Source: Lunularia cruciata (taxonomy: Eukaryota > Streptophyta > Marchantiopsida > Lunulariales > Lunulariaceae). Taken from it: a stretch of DNA of 64,000 nucleotides. Position numbers and translations under genes: made by a program. The stretch is from NCBI GenBank assembly GCA_948567375.1, contig OX419756.1:65698552-65762551 (forward strand). Reading direction: 5' to 3'. How positions within the stretch are numbered: the first letter of the stretch is position 1; each line of letters opens with the position of its first letter. The notes below the pieces were generated by a model. That model was not told the DNA's origin. It saw only the letters and a list, made by a program, of their open reading frames with translations, and ran no database searches. Of the stretch, positions 9,613 through 21,248 are shown piece after piece.

Positions 9613-10329
9613 TGGCATTTGACATAAAAGAAGTTTGTATTTAAGTCCTAAGCTTCCAGGATCACCAAGAATGGGATCAAACTTGTCATGAGTATATACA
9701 TCACTGTCAACATCATACATTATAGAAGCACGGCCCACACATAAGTCATATATTGACTCTAAAGTGCCACAATAATCAGATTGCTTAACACTCTAAACTC
9801 AACTCAACTCCAATCGGTACTTGATCTGTCACTCTATAAACTACCAACAATTGGGCACTGATTACAGTCAAGCCACACCCACTCAAGCATAGAGAATCCG
9901 GGTGACGCTTGCCGGCCTCTGTCCACCATAGCCAAGACCTCAAAGGCTCAACATCATAGAAGTGAGCTCTCTGGAGCTCACTTCAAAACTATCCCTCCCT
10001 GGACTTGAGCTAGCACTGAAACCCTAATGGTCCCACTGACGGCACACTCGATGGTGCAAATGGTGCAAAGTGATGGTGGGCCCTATCGTGAAGTCAGTAC
10101 CCCAAACATGAAATCTGACCATCAGAAAGTAGTCTCTGAGAAATTGCTAGAATAACTCTAATTACTATCACTAGAACTCCAGTGCCCGAGCATCTAGATG
10201 CGGAACTACAAATGGTGTGACAGCTGTTGTGCGTATATACATTGCTACACAACATACATCGCTGTCAACATCATACACTATAGAAGCACGGCCCACACAT
10301 AAGTCATACATAGACTCTAAAGTGCCACA
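9613..10329 (-). repeat. Composite LTR shared by copies A and B
   Basis: This block lies between the primer site of copy A and the 3' end of copy B, so it can serve as the 5' LTR of A and the 3' LTR of B. A TGTGGCACTTTAGAG start occurs twice on the minus strand (ending at 10329 and at 9771), each followed by related sequence. Between them sits a 450-bp block (9772-10222) that starts TGTCACACCATTTG and recurs at 18089-18540 and about 19089-19480. Purine-rich GATAGGGGAGCAAT precedes the start at 10329. The exact LTR limits (159, 610 or 717 bp) cannot be decided here. Confidence 0.6.
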
Positions 10330-10491
10330 ATTGCTCCCCTATCTAGCAGTTAGTTCCCTCTAACTCCAGATAGCCATCTACTCTAAGTATATGGTATACC
10401 CTCTAATGGGCAAAGATCAGGAGGCCAGGTGCTATGGAGCCCCAGCGTTAGTCGCCTGTCTGCAATCTATACAATATCAAGAATGAACTAG

Positions 10492-10737
10492 CTATAGGTC
10501 AAGCACATCTAGGACATAACCACTGTCCGTGAGGGGAGGAGTCATACATGCCATATGCCATCCTCTCGAACAACTATCACACACTAACATAGTAGCAGCT
10601 CCACCAGAAGAGCCACATAACATACACCTCAAGCCTGCACGTACAAGTGCAAAGCTTGGGTCCATAGTACCATCAATGTTTGGGAGGTGGCATGGCGCAC
10701 AATTGCGCACATGATCCTTCCAAAAAAACACCATCAC
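10492..10737 (-). pseudogene. PHD finger at the integrase C-terminus, copy B
   Basis: The frame has Cys pairs in PHD order: CMLCGSSGG, then LVCDSCSRGWHMACMTPPLT, giving C-x2-C, C-x2-C and H-x2-C with a Trp two residues before the last Cys-His part. The last Cys pair (WLCPRC) is present in the DNA, but a deletion of about 13 bp before it shifts the frame. A run of seven T before this frame appears to shift it out of the integrase frame. In copy C the two join in frame. PHD fingers read histone H3 tails, so a targeting role like that of chromodomains is inferred. Confidence 0.83.
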
Positions 10738-12071
10738 GTCCTTCTAACACAAGGACTCCAAATGGCAAAACCTCGTGCACTCTCAAGATAGTGCGGCCTG
10801 TAGAAACATCAAGTGTCATCGGTGCTGTCAGCTGTAGATATACATAGTTACTTGGATGAAATCGACGGATCAAGGGTCTATAAGCTCCTCCTTGAATGGT
10901 AGCATAGCGTAAAGTATCTCCATGCTGAGCAATCACCAAGTTCTCAAAGGCCATTGGCATCACTCTCCAAAAGATCTCTGCCTGCTGAGAACATGCGCTC
11001 ATCCATACATTGGGGTTATCCAAGTCCAAAACTACAGTAGCATCTTGACAAATGGCTGTAGGTAAATCTGGATCTCGTCCATAGAGTTGAAAGTATGGAG
11101 AGAAGGATGCTAAGGAGGCTTGCCGGCTGAACCAATAGCCCATGGGCAACCAAGGTAATTGGAGATCCCAATCTCCCAAGTGGCCTCTTTGCAAACCATA
11201 CTTTTGCAATCCTCTCTTCACCGTCTGAACCACTCTCTCTGGTAAGCCATCTGCCTCAAGGTGATCTTGGGATGTTGTACGATGATCAATCAAAGCCTTG
11301 TCACACAAGGCCTGAAACTCCTCCAAAAACTCTGTACCCTAATCAGTCAAAACCTCAGCTGGTGCACCAAAATGACTAAGAACTTGATCCAAGAACAAGT
11401 AAGTTGTCCCTTCACTAGACTTGTTAGGAAGTGCCACCAACTCAATCCACTTGGAGAAGTGCTCTACCATCACCAAAACATACCAAAACATATTGATGAT
11501 GTCTCATAGTCAGTGGTAAAAGTCCGGCAAAGTCCAAACTCCAATGGTAACCCAATCCCATGATAGGTAATGGGTGTAACTATGGCGTAAGAGCATTGAA
11601 TGGTGTTCTGACTCGGTCACAAACCACACATCTGGCAACAAACTGCTGTACCTCAGTCTGCATACCGCGCCACCAATAATGACTTTGGAGTAAGCTATAT
11701 GTACGCTTTACTTCAAAATGTCCTAGCTCCTCATGAGCATGACGGACCAACTGTGGTCTCTAAGATGGAAGTGGTACTACTTGCACTCTACCATCCTCCC
11801 ATACACGCAAAAGGTGTCTACCCTCCAATTTGAACCGTCTGGCTTGCTGAAGAACACGGTCTCTCTTCTTGGCTCCAACTATGCCACCCACAACACCAGT
11901 GCAAAGATAGTCCATCACTAAGACATCATCATGAATGTCTCGCTGAATTATACTAATATCTTCACTCTCTGGATATGTGACCTCAATAACTCCTCTATGC
12001 GCTGAGAGAGATACCACCAAAGCCTCTACAAATATACACGAAAAAGCCAATGCATGCCAACCTGGCACCAT
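10673..12071 (-). pseudogene. Integrase, copy B
   Basis: From 12071: an RNase H-integrase linker (FKLEGRHLLRVWEDGRVQVV), the HHCC zinc-binding region (HEELGHFEVKRTYSLL, then CVVC at about 11620), and the catalytic core with the first Asp in WSLDFAG near 11535. The second Asp is in LTD near 11340, followed by a stop where Gln is usual. The third is Glu in DGLPERVVQ near 11240, part of the open 217-codon frame 11326-10673. The C-terminal part (SLASFSPYFQLYGRDPDLP, then RRFHPSNYVYLQ) leads to the PHD finger. The DDE residues survive, but stops and a small duplication near 11480 break the frame. Confidence 0.88.
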
Positions 12072-13600
12072 CTCCTCATCTGTCTCACCATGCCAACGTG
12101 CTCCGGTCTGATCCTACTGGCTAGGACATGGGTTTCTACTCAACCCATCTGTATCACGGTTCACCACTCCAGGTCTGTGAACAACGGTGAAATCATACTC
12201 ATGTAAAATCAGAGCTTATCGTGCAAGCTTCCTTGAAAGCTTGTCGGACTCCATCAACCACTTCAATGGCTGATAATCAGTGATGACAGTGAAGGGGTTA
12301 CCAAATAGGTAACATCAGAAATGTGCTACTGCCCAAATTGCTGCCAAGCACTCTCCCTCATATGAACTATACTGCGCCTCCGTTGAATTGTTGGAGCAAC
12401 TAGCATAGGCCACCACAAACTCCTTCTCCTCATCATCATGCTGGGTGAGCACCGCTCCAAGCCCCAACATACTCCAATCAGTGTGAACCTGAAATGGTCG
12501 TCCCCTAATTGGTCTCCTCAAAATAGGAGCAGATGTCAACCTCTCCTTGAGCTCTACAAAAGCTCTCTCCTGCTCATCTCCCCAACACCACTCTTGTGTA
12601 AGCTTAGTCAACTTTGTCAAGGCCTTGGCAATGGCACTAAATCGTCTAACATAGCGGTTATAGAAGTTTGCCAACCCAAGGAATGCTTGCACTCTACTCA
12701 CATCCATAGGCCGAGGAATACGTGCAATAGCCTCCACCTTGGTCTACTGGACACCAAGTCCTCCAGGGTAGATAGTGTGACCCAAATACTCAACCTGCTC
12801 TAGAAGAACCTACACTTCCCAGGATGTAATTTGAGTCCATGAGATCTCAACCTCTCAAACACCTCCAACAATTGTCTCTCATGCTCCTCCGCAGTAGTGC
12901 TATAAACCAAAATGTCATCAATATAGCACCGAGCAAAATCCTATCCAGCTAGGATCCTATCCATGACCCTCTGGAACTCAGCAAGAGCGTTCTTCAACCC
13001 AAATGGTAAGAACCTCCACTGATATAACACATCCTTGCCGTGAGGATCAATAGCCCAAAATGTTGTCTTGGACTTATCCTCCTCTCTGATTGGCAACTAA
13101 TGATATCCCGCTTGAAGATCCAAAGTATTGAAGACCTTTGCATGCCCAATTGCATCAAAAATCTCCTCCGATGTAGGCATGGCATACCAATCAGCCTTGG
13201 TCTGTCAGTTGATAGGACGGTAATCTCCACACATCCGCCTATCTGTATAGTTGTGATGCATATCCTTCTTGGCTGGCATCACTGTTGCTGATGCGTACTC
13301 TCCATGTGAAATCTCCACCAAACCAGCCTCAAAAAGGTCACTACTCCGGCTCTAGATCAATGTCCTCTCCATATCACTATATTGATAAGGACGTCGGAAA
13401 ATTGGTCTGTTGCTAGTCAGCTCAATCCGTATATCAGGTCCCTTTAGAGCACCCAAATCCTTCATACTGAAGGCAAAACAACTCGTGTGACTCCTCAAGA
13501 ACCTCCAAACCTTCCGTCTTTCCTCTCTAGTGAGCTTGGGTCCAAGATCTGGCTCCCAAGTATCATCTGTAACTGTAGTAGGAGTGAAAGACGTACTAAT
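12072..13600 (-). pseudogene. RT and RNase H, copy B
   Basis: The RT start reads LFEAGLVEISHGEYA near 13310, with LDLQAGYH and FLPFGLKNA following, and the active site YIDDILVY at 12914-12925. The RNase H connection and core lie in the 140-codon frame 12737-12315 (FLGLANFYNRYVRRF, then HTDWSMLGLGAVL). The domain ends near 12140 with HRPGVVNRDTDGLSRNP. Several stops and a frameshift near 12770-12850 break it. The enzyme residues are largely intact, so decay is by stops rather than loss of catalytic sites. Confidence 0.9.
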
Positions 13601-13606
13601 TGACTG

Positions 13607-14095
13607 CTACACTGGGCCCTTGGGAGCAATAGAGTCATGCTCTCGACCACTAGAAGTCCCAACCTCTGTGTGAAAAACTCCCTCCACTTTGGCTGCAAGC
13701 TCCACACTTCCTCTAGCTGCATACCGTGTGGACCAAGGGTGTAATCCAAGAAGCCTACGCTCACTTGGATGGACTCCAAGTAGACCACTCTCCCTAGTAG
13801 CTACTAGATGTGTCCCAAGAATACCATGTCCACTCAGTCCATTGCTCCCAGCATGTGCCTGAATCATCTCAATAAGCACAAGGCTCACAAGTGTCCGAGT
13901 GGTGATGCCTATCAAGCGCATCATACGCTGCTCTGCCAAGCCAAGGCTCACAATCCAGGTCAAACAGTTTAGGTCCATAGCCTGACCCAACACCTAACGC
14001 TTGGATGCCTCTTACACTACTGGAACAGCGGTAATACTGGTGGAGGCTCATCCTCACACTCATCCCCTGATGGTACAAAGGCTCCACTCCAAGCC
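13607..14095 (-). pseudogene. C-terminal remnant of the DNA methyltransferase, copy B
   Basis: After the acidic DECEDEPP linker shared with copy A, copy B lacks MTase motifs I-VIII and resumes with LGQAMDLNCLTWIV at about 13950-13993. This resembles motif X of C5-MTases, where an LGN-type turn closes the SAM fold. A linker to RT follows. The deletion join lies at about 14040. Together with copy A this supports the order protease, methyltransferase, RT for the family. The motif X call is less certain than motifs I, IV and VI in copy A. Confidence 0.6.
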
Positions 14096-15039
14096 TGCTG
14101 CACCAACTGATCTGCATGCTGCTGCAATGCCTCCTTTGAACTCCACAATGAAACATCCAAGGTGGATGGAACAATCCCACTCGTACTCCAAAGACAAGTG
14201 ATCTCCTCTAGTACAGGAGTATCCTCTGCATGGGCGTTCTCCTCCAACAAGTCACCAGGCCAAGTAACTGCACCGCTGAAAGCTAAAACTAATGCTGACA
14301 TGGTCCCGGACTGTAGTGAGCCAAGACTGCCACTTCTAAAGCGTACTGGTAGGCAACATACCCGTCCCTCACCAGACTGCCAACCAGGTCTATAAGAGAT
14401 TGTCTCCTCCTAATAGTCAATGTTGAAACCCATGGGGTATAACACTACTCCTCCAACTAGCACATCATATGACTCAGCTATGGTTGCAATAGCTTGAGCT
14501 CTCACCACCGAGCTATCAGTCGGATGACCATGCTAAACCTAAACAACAAGCTCTCCATGTTTGATGTATTGTGTCAAACCACCACCTAGAGATGTCTGGA
14601 TCTGAAATGGACACCTCTCCACATCAATCTTCCGTAACTCATGACCGGCAACTGCAGCCTTCCCCAACATAAGGGACTGCGCACCAGAGTCTAACAAGAC
14701 TCTCTATGGTGTATAGACCTTCCTTGAAGGTCCCACCAAACAAAAAATTCCCCTCTGGTTATCCAATAGGAAAACACCAGGTGTAAACCGCGCTCTCTTA
14801 AAGGCTGGTCTAGTTGGCAACTCCTCCAGTCTAGCCGTTGCTGCCTGCCATAAACCACTGGTCGTTGAATAGATCCCATGCTCCTCAACCAAGTCATCTC
14901 CACTATCAACCACCTCTGCGCTAGTAGTAGCAATTGCACCATCCCCACTCTCACACAACGTGGCAGCCAACCGGAACACTGGGGCTGGGTCAACTCCCAA
15001 TGTAAACATGTCACTGGTTGAAAACAAAGGACATTGCAT
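14096..15039 (-). pseudogene. Aspartic protease region, copy B
   Basis: The 15039-14704 frame is an N-terminal linker (LEELPTRPAFKRARFTPGV). A stop then precedes the active site RVLLDSGAQSLMLGKA. After further stops near 14530 comes YDVLVGGVVLYPMGFNIDY, and the 14301-14017 frame covers the C-terminal linker (WPGDLLEENAHAEDTPVLEE). Similarity to copy A is high throughout. Confidence 0.82.
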
Positions 15040-15045
15040 AATCAG

Positions 15046-16958
15046 CTAAGTTGCCCCAAACATCATGCTAGACTCAGTCTGTGTAGTAGCAGGTGGCTGA
15101 CTAGCAGGCAGTCCATCATGTACTCCATCACCACCTACCACACCTACACTGGGACGTCTAGGAACCATGGAGGTTGTTTGTAATGCCTCAGATAGTGTGA
15201 AAGACTGGGGAAGTCTGACCTGTCTCCCAACCTTTCCTCTCTGTGGGTCCAACTCCACTGATGCTCCTCTAGGCTCTAGAGCACGTACTGCACTCCTAGT
15301 CACAACTGCAAATGCATCCACCTGTGCTACTCTGCACATGAAGTCCAAAGCATCTCTATCACCAACATATGAGGTGGAAGCCTCAACACCCAAATCTGAT
15401 CTCCTCTAAGCAATAGCCAATCTTTGCTCCAACTGCTCAATCCGAGTAGCCATAGCTATGTCAAAAGTAAGGGCAGGTACTGCACCCCTACTAGGTGTAG
15501 ATCCTCTACCACCACCTCTACCACCTCGTCCTCCATGAACTGGAGCTCCTATACTACCTGCCATAGTAGCCCTACCACTCCGTAACTCCGGGTGTAGGTC
15601 AAAACACCAGTCACTAGTGTGACCAAATCTGTGGCAGTGCTCACATTGCCTCTGTGCTGGCTGTGATGCACTAGGGGTATCAGGTCCACTGCCCTGAGTA
15701 CACTCTCTCCAATGGTGAGGTCCACCACAAGTCCAACAAGCAACACCACCACTCACTGGCTGCTGATAACCCAAAAATGAGGGTAAGGGTCTAACTCCAC
15801 TAGGCCTTCCACTTGCTCCATAGGATCTGGGCTGTCCACCTTGTCCTCAAAAACCAATTGGACGTGATGCACTCTGCTGAACTCTAGAAGAAGTCACAGC
15901 CGTGGATGAGGTCTCCCTACCAAATCCAGATGTCACCACTCTCTCCTCCACCATGTTGAGCTCAATATGCTCAGCCAAACCAAAGACTACTGCCAAAGTG
16001 GGCGAAGTAGCATGCAACAATGTAGCATCACGAACTCTACGTCGCAACTCCCTATCCAGTATCCCATACCAAAATTGGACTGCCTGGGCCTCAGTAACTC
16101 CCTGAGTGAAACTGATCAGCCGCCTCATGCAAGTGTATGCCTCACGTAGGCTCTCTCCAGCCTTCCGCTAGAACTCCTGCAAGCTCCTCAACCTGTCAGT
16201 CCGTACTCTTTGGTAGTTTTGCCTCAAACACAGGAAGAACTCCACCATGGGGTTAAACCCCGGTACCACACCACCTCCTGCAGCGGTACCTCCACTCGTA
16301 GTAGCACTATCTCCAGCTAGTGCACCTCCACTAGCTCCACCCACACTACTTGAGCTAGAACTCGTAGGTACTGCCAATCTACTCCTGGCCACCAAACCTG
16401 AAGTGATAAAGACATAGTTCGGAGACCAACACTATCTCCATAACTCGATCTCCTCCAAATGAGCTCTCCTAAACTCATGGTAGTCATCCATCGGCGGACC
16501 CTCCAAGTGCTGAACAACCCTTTCCATGCCATGAGGAGTGTGAACAAAGTCGGGTTCCGCATCTACTGCAGATCACACCAACTATCAAACTCCTGGATGA
16601 AGTCATCCAACTCAATGGTACCCACTGTGCCAGAGTAACACTTAGGGCCTTTGGAGGCCCCATAAATCTCGTCCATGTTTGACAACAACGTTGCGGACAC
16701 ACCAAGTGCATTCTCAACTGAATCAGCTCCTGTGTCAAACTCCAACTCAGAGTCAATCTCCTCCCTCACTAGGACATGAGATACAGGTTGATACCAAGCA
16801 CCACTTTGAGTAAATCCACTATGTACTATAGGGCTAACTTCTCTAGAATCTCCAAAGAACTCTGTCGTGACCAAGTAATTGCAATAGCAAAACCCAAACC
16901 ACCAACTGCAACCGCAAGTTGCAACCGTAAGTACCTCACCAAGTGCCAACACCACCAT
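15046..16958 (-). pseudogene. Gag with two zinc knuckles, copy B
   Basis: The 16958-16563 frame is the N-terminus (LDDFIQEFDSWCDL). The capsid-like part follows in shifted frames (MVEFFLCLRQNYQRVRTDR, then CMRRLISFTQGVTEAQAVQF). The 15774-15406 frame contains two nucleocapsid zinc motifs, CWTCGGPHHWREC and CEHCHRFGHTSDWC, at 15604-15738, then a Gly/Arg-rich tail. The 15393-15046 frame is a Ser/Pro/Arg-rich linker. The start at 16958 is the first Met of the open N-terminal frame, about 320 bp downstream of the primer site. Confidence 0.86.
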
Positions 16959-17280
16959 GTGCCAATACTAACTAAGCACCACCCACTAATGTAACTCTAA
17001 CCAAGATAACTACACTAGGGAAAGGGCAACCTGTAACTTGCCATCATAACACGCACTCTCACGGTCTACAGGTCATCACTTCCTGCCTCACCGGAGAGAA
17101 ACACAAGTAGTCTGATTGGTCATCACTCCAGCTTCACCACCAAGAGCACACCAATGCACCAACGCTCAAAAGTCAAGGCACCTCACACAAACACATAGTG
17201 CACAAATAAGAAGCAGAGAATGGAGGGGATCCAATCACAAGAAATCTAAACAAAAACTCTCCATCTCATAACACAACACG

Positions 17281-17298
17281 GGACTGACTCTGCCCCCA
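17281..17298 (-). other. Primer-binding site, copy B
   Basis: TGGGGGCAGAGTCAGTCC on the minus strand lies two bases after the LTR end at 17301. It matches the copy A site except for one base in the TGGTGG part. Confidence 0.55.
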
Positions 17299-17300
17299 TT

Positions 17301-19480
17301 TGGCATTTGACATAAGAGCAGTTTGTCTCTAAGTCCTAAGCTACAAGGATCACCAAGAATGGGATCAAACTGCCTCCCCTAGCCAAAGCTACAGTGTATA
17401 GATAACAGTGGCACAGTCACTATGACAACAAGTGAGGGTGGACCAGTTGGCTAGGGCACCAGTCTAGGAACAAGAGATCTAGGGGTCAAACCCTATTGCG
17501 CACAATCCAGCAAGAAAGGCAGATTTTGCCAACCAATGACCAAGATCTACTCTAAACTAGCTAGCCTCACGCCAGCAAGCTGGCTTGCTGGCCCTTCTAG
17601 GCCTTTGAAGCCTCTCACAGCCCACAGCCCTATGCCTTGAAGTCTCTAAACGCCACAAAACTCCTCCAAATCTGACGTAAAATCTGACATAAACCCTAAA
17701 GATGGTTGTTTGCCAAATCCCCCGCTAACTTTCCACTCGAGCCAAATTCACAACATGGGTTTTTCCAAATCAAAATTCATGAGAAGAGCTTCCCAACTCC
17801 ACCTTCAATTTGACTTTCTGAGCCCAACTCATAGCAAATTGGTCCTGCCTTCACCTCTTGAGCTCAAAATCACAACCATTGCTCAAAAATTGCTCCTTCT
17901 TTGCTCAAAATTTGGCCAGCACTTCCGCACACCATCCACCTAATTGCCAAATTTGCATCAAGTGAACAAGCTCCTGCACACTACGGAAACACAGAACTTG
18001 AATTGAGCTACCAACGATCCACCGAGCTTGGAGATACCACCAACACTCACAATTCCTACACCCAATTTCCCCCTGACTTCACTTCTTTGATGTAATCAGA
18101 CTGCTTAACACTCTCAACTCAACTCAACTCAGATCAGTACTTGATTTGTCACTCTATAAATTGCCAACAACTAGGCACTGATTATAGTCAAGCCACATCC
18201 ACTCAAGCATAGAGAATCCAGGTGACGCTCACCGGCCTCTGTCCACCATAGCCAGGAACTCAAAGGCTCAACATCAGAGAAGTGAGCTCTCTAGAGCTCA
18301 CTTTGAAACTATACCCCCTGGACTAGAGCTAGCACTGAAACCCTAACGGTCATGCTGACGGCACACTCGACAGTGCGAACGGTGCAAAGTGACGATGGGC
18401 CTCACCGTGAAGTCAGTACCCCAAACATGAAATCTAACCGTCGGAAAGTAGTCTTTGAGAAACTACTAGAATAACTCTAACTACTATCACTAGAACTCCA
18501 ATGTCTGAGCATCTAGAATGCGGAACTACAAATGGCATGACAAACTGCCTCTCCTAGCCAAAGCTACATGTGTATAGATAACAGTGGCACAATCACTAGG
18601 ACAACAAGTGAGGGTGGACCAATTGGCTAGGGCACCAGTTTAGGAACAAGAGATCTAGGGGTCAAACCGTGTTGCACACAATCTAGCAGGAAAGGTAGAT
18701 TTTGCCAACCAATGACCAAGATCTACTCTAACTAGCTAGCCTCACACTAGCAAGCTGGCTTGCTGGCCCTTTTAGGCCTTTGTAGCCTCTCATAGCCCAT
18801 AGCCCTATGCCTCAAAGCCTCTAAACGCCAAATGGGGCCTTTCTTGTTGCCACTTTGAACCTCCTCCAAAATTGGCAAAACTTCTCCAAATTTGTGAAAC
18901 TCCTCCAAACTAGCAAAACTCCTCCAAACTAGCAAAACTCCTCCAAATCTAGCCAAAATCTTCAATTTGACTTTCTAAGCCCAACACTGAACTTGAATTG
19001 AGCTACCAACAATCCACCGAGCTTGGAGATACCACCAACACTCAAAGTTCATGCACCCAATTTCCCCCTGACTTCACTTCTTTGATGTAATCAAATTGCT
19101 TACCACTCTCAACTAAATCAACTCATATCAGTACTTGATCTGTCACTCTATAAATTGCCAACAACAGAGCAGTGATTCCAGTCAAGCCACACCCACTCAA
19201 GCATAGTGAATCCAGGTGACGCTTGCCAGCCTTTGTCCACCATAACCAGGAACTCAAAGGCTCAACATCAAAGAAGTGAGCTCTCTGGAAATCACTTCAA
19301 AACTATACCCCCTGGACTTGAGCTAGCTCTAAAACCCTATCGGTCCCACTGACAACACAATCGATGGTGCGAATGGTGCAAATTGACGGTGGGCTCCACC
19401 GTGAAGTCAGTACCCCAAACACAAAATCTAACCAACGGAAAGGAGTTTCTGAGAAACTGCTGAAATAATCTCTTACTATA
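17301..19480 (-). repeat. LTR-end remnant plus two long tandem LTR-like units
   Basis: 17301-17371 matches the U5 end of the copy A LTR (TGGCATTTGACAT...). Then come two tandem units that begin on the plus strand with AAACTGCCTC(C/T)CCTAGCC: 17372-18540 (about 1.17 kb) and 18541-19480 (about 0.94 kb). Each ends with the 450-bp block also found at 9772-10222, which starts TGTCATGCCATTTG on the minus strand at 18540. Short ORFs inside (for example 17710-17943) look incidental. The second unit has lost part of its middle. The layout could be recombined LTRs of a Family 2 relative or a separate non-autonomous element. Confidence 0.6.
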
Positions 19481-21248
19481 AAAGGTCAATGACCATGAAA
19501 GTACCTTGTCTCTCTTCTCCCTATATAAAAAGCACTTAGAACCATTCTTTCCTACAAGTGGTGTAGGTTTTAGTATCCTCTCTACACTCTTATCAAATTC
19601 TATTCTAAACTCTCTTTTATCAAATCAACCCTTATAATCACCTTAAACCCTTGTGTGACCTTGCATAACATAAATTCCACTCTTGATGGCCCCCTTACTC
19701 CAAAGATGAGTCCAGCACTCAACATACTCTTGGTCTTTCTCACACTCTTCACGCATGAGAAGTCAACTCCTAAAAATGACCATTCTTCATAGCCTCAATT
19801 AATCCTCCCAAGTAGTAACTCCAAATTGTTTGAAATTTTACACATACAAGATCCACTCAAGGGAGTCTTCCCTTATGAAATTTAGTCATTTTCATTGACC
19901 CATTTGGCCAGCAAACCTCTCTCTTTATTGCACACTTTCCCATATTTGGTCTAAAACCATCCCCCTCACTTCAAAATCTATAACTTATTATGCAAGAATG
20001 ATCTCTCCCCAATTTATAAACCAAAAGATAAGAATAACTTGCAATGAGACTTTTGGAAATTCAAAATAAAATCTGGTGCAAAATGAAGAAATAACAAACT
20101 CTTCACAAAATTCAAGAGACTATGCCATGAACGAGAAGAGTTTACCCTACCATCTTCCAAACCTTCTAGCTTAGTGCATGTACTAGCCCTTATAATAATT
20201 TTGAGTGTCCTATCTGAAAGATTACTCAATCTTTCCTCTATGAAAATTTAGATCCAGATATCAAACTCAAGGTTTTGCCCAAAATCACCATAATCTATAA
20301 AATCTGCAATCCACCGCTCACAATCTCTCCAAATCCTCTCTTGTGTATAGTATGTATAATATCAACTCAAAATATATAATGAACTATAAGGTATACAAAT
20401 GGATCCAAGGTCTCCTACATAAGTTTAGCCTTCTCCTCTCCTATGTTCCCTCTAAGTGAGCTCTCATGGCCTCCTTCTATCTAATATACAATTGAACATG
20501 GAACATTATCTTGCCTTCTAAAACAGACTTGGTAGTAGAACCAAAAATATGAGCCAGTCTATCTCTCACTTAGGATGAATCACTAATGGCTATTAGGGTA
20601 GCATATCATGGACTAAGACGACAAAGAAAGACAACTCTGTCTCACTCCTCCAAAGCTAGAACTCCAAAGCACCTTCAAGACTCAAGACATTGCGCATTAG
20701 AGAACTCAGTGAAGAGAGATAATTACAAATAAAAGAATGATGAATATCTCCTCACGCATAGCTTATATTCTTGTCAAAAAGTTACAAACTAAAGTTACTT
20801 ATTAGCAAAGTAACTCAAGTTAGTAGGGTAAGTGTCAAATAAAGTCTAAAAATTTAAAGGAATATCCAAGCACATGGGAATAACTTTATGAACAAGTGAT
20901 CTTATTCTCACCCACCAACTAAATCAAGGATTCCCTCACATGTGCTATCCTTGGACTAGAGAAAAATCCACCCCAACAAGGCTTGTGGACCTAAGAGTTC
21001 TTGAATCCTTTTTGAAGTCAAATACCAAAGAATAATACCAAGTCAATACACTAACAAACAAAATAGTAATGTTCATTCTTTTCCCTTCCTCTAGAATAGG
21101 GTCACTTTTATCTTAGCTAGAACTAAGTCTAGCCAATCATGAATAATGTACAAGCTTAGCTAAACTCCATGTAGATAATATTTTTCCATAACTTGCAATA
21201 CCAGAATTAATATCCCTATAGAGCATACATGCACCAACGGATGTTGTA
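19481..21248 (-). mobile_element. Degenerate 5' end of a Family 3 element
   Basis: From about 19530, the sequence aligns with 42113-43143 of the intact Family 3 element: the zinc-knuckle ORF start, the 5' leader and the decayed primer site (GGTAGTAGAACCA at 20531-20543). The LTR follows at 20548-21248. Many substitutions and small indels show that it is old. Gag and pol are missing. The first 50 bp (19481-19530) are unassigned. Confidence 0.78.
20548..21248 (-). repeat. Decayed Family 3 LTR
   Basis: TATGAGCCAGTCTATCTCTC at 20548 corresponds to TGTGAGCCGGCCTGTCTCTC of the intact LTR at 36008. The end GATGTTGTA at 21248 corresponds to GGTGTTACA. Length is close to the intact 692 bp. Confidence 0.78.

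Larger units (their letters stand above)
10330..17300 (-). mobile_element. Family 2 gypsy element, copy B
   Basis: This is the most complete Family 2 copy. From 17300 downward it reads primer site, Gag, protease, a remnant of the methyltransferase end, RT, RNase H, integrase and PHD finger, then about 160 bp of 3' region with a purine-rich tract before the LTR. Most of the methyltransferase is deleted, but its C-terminal motif remains. The frame is broken by many stops and frameshifts, so the copy is old. It is head to tail with copy A. Confidence 0.88.
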
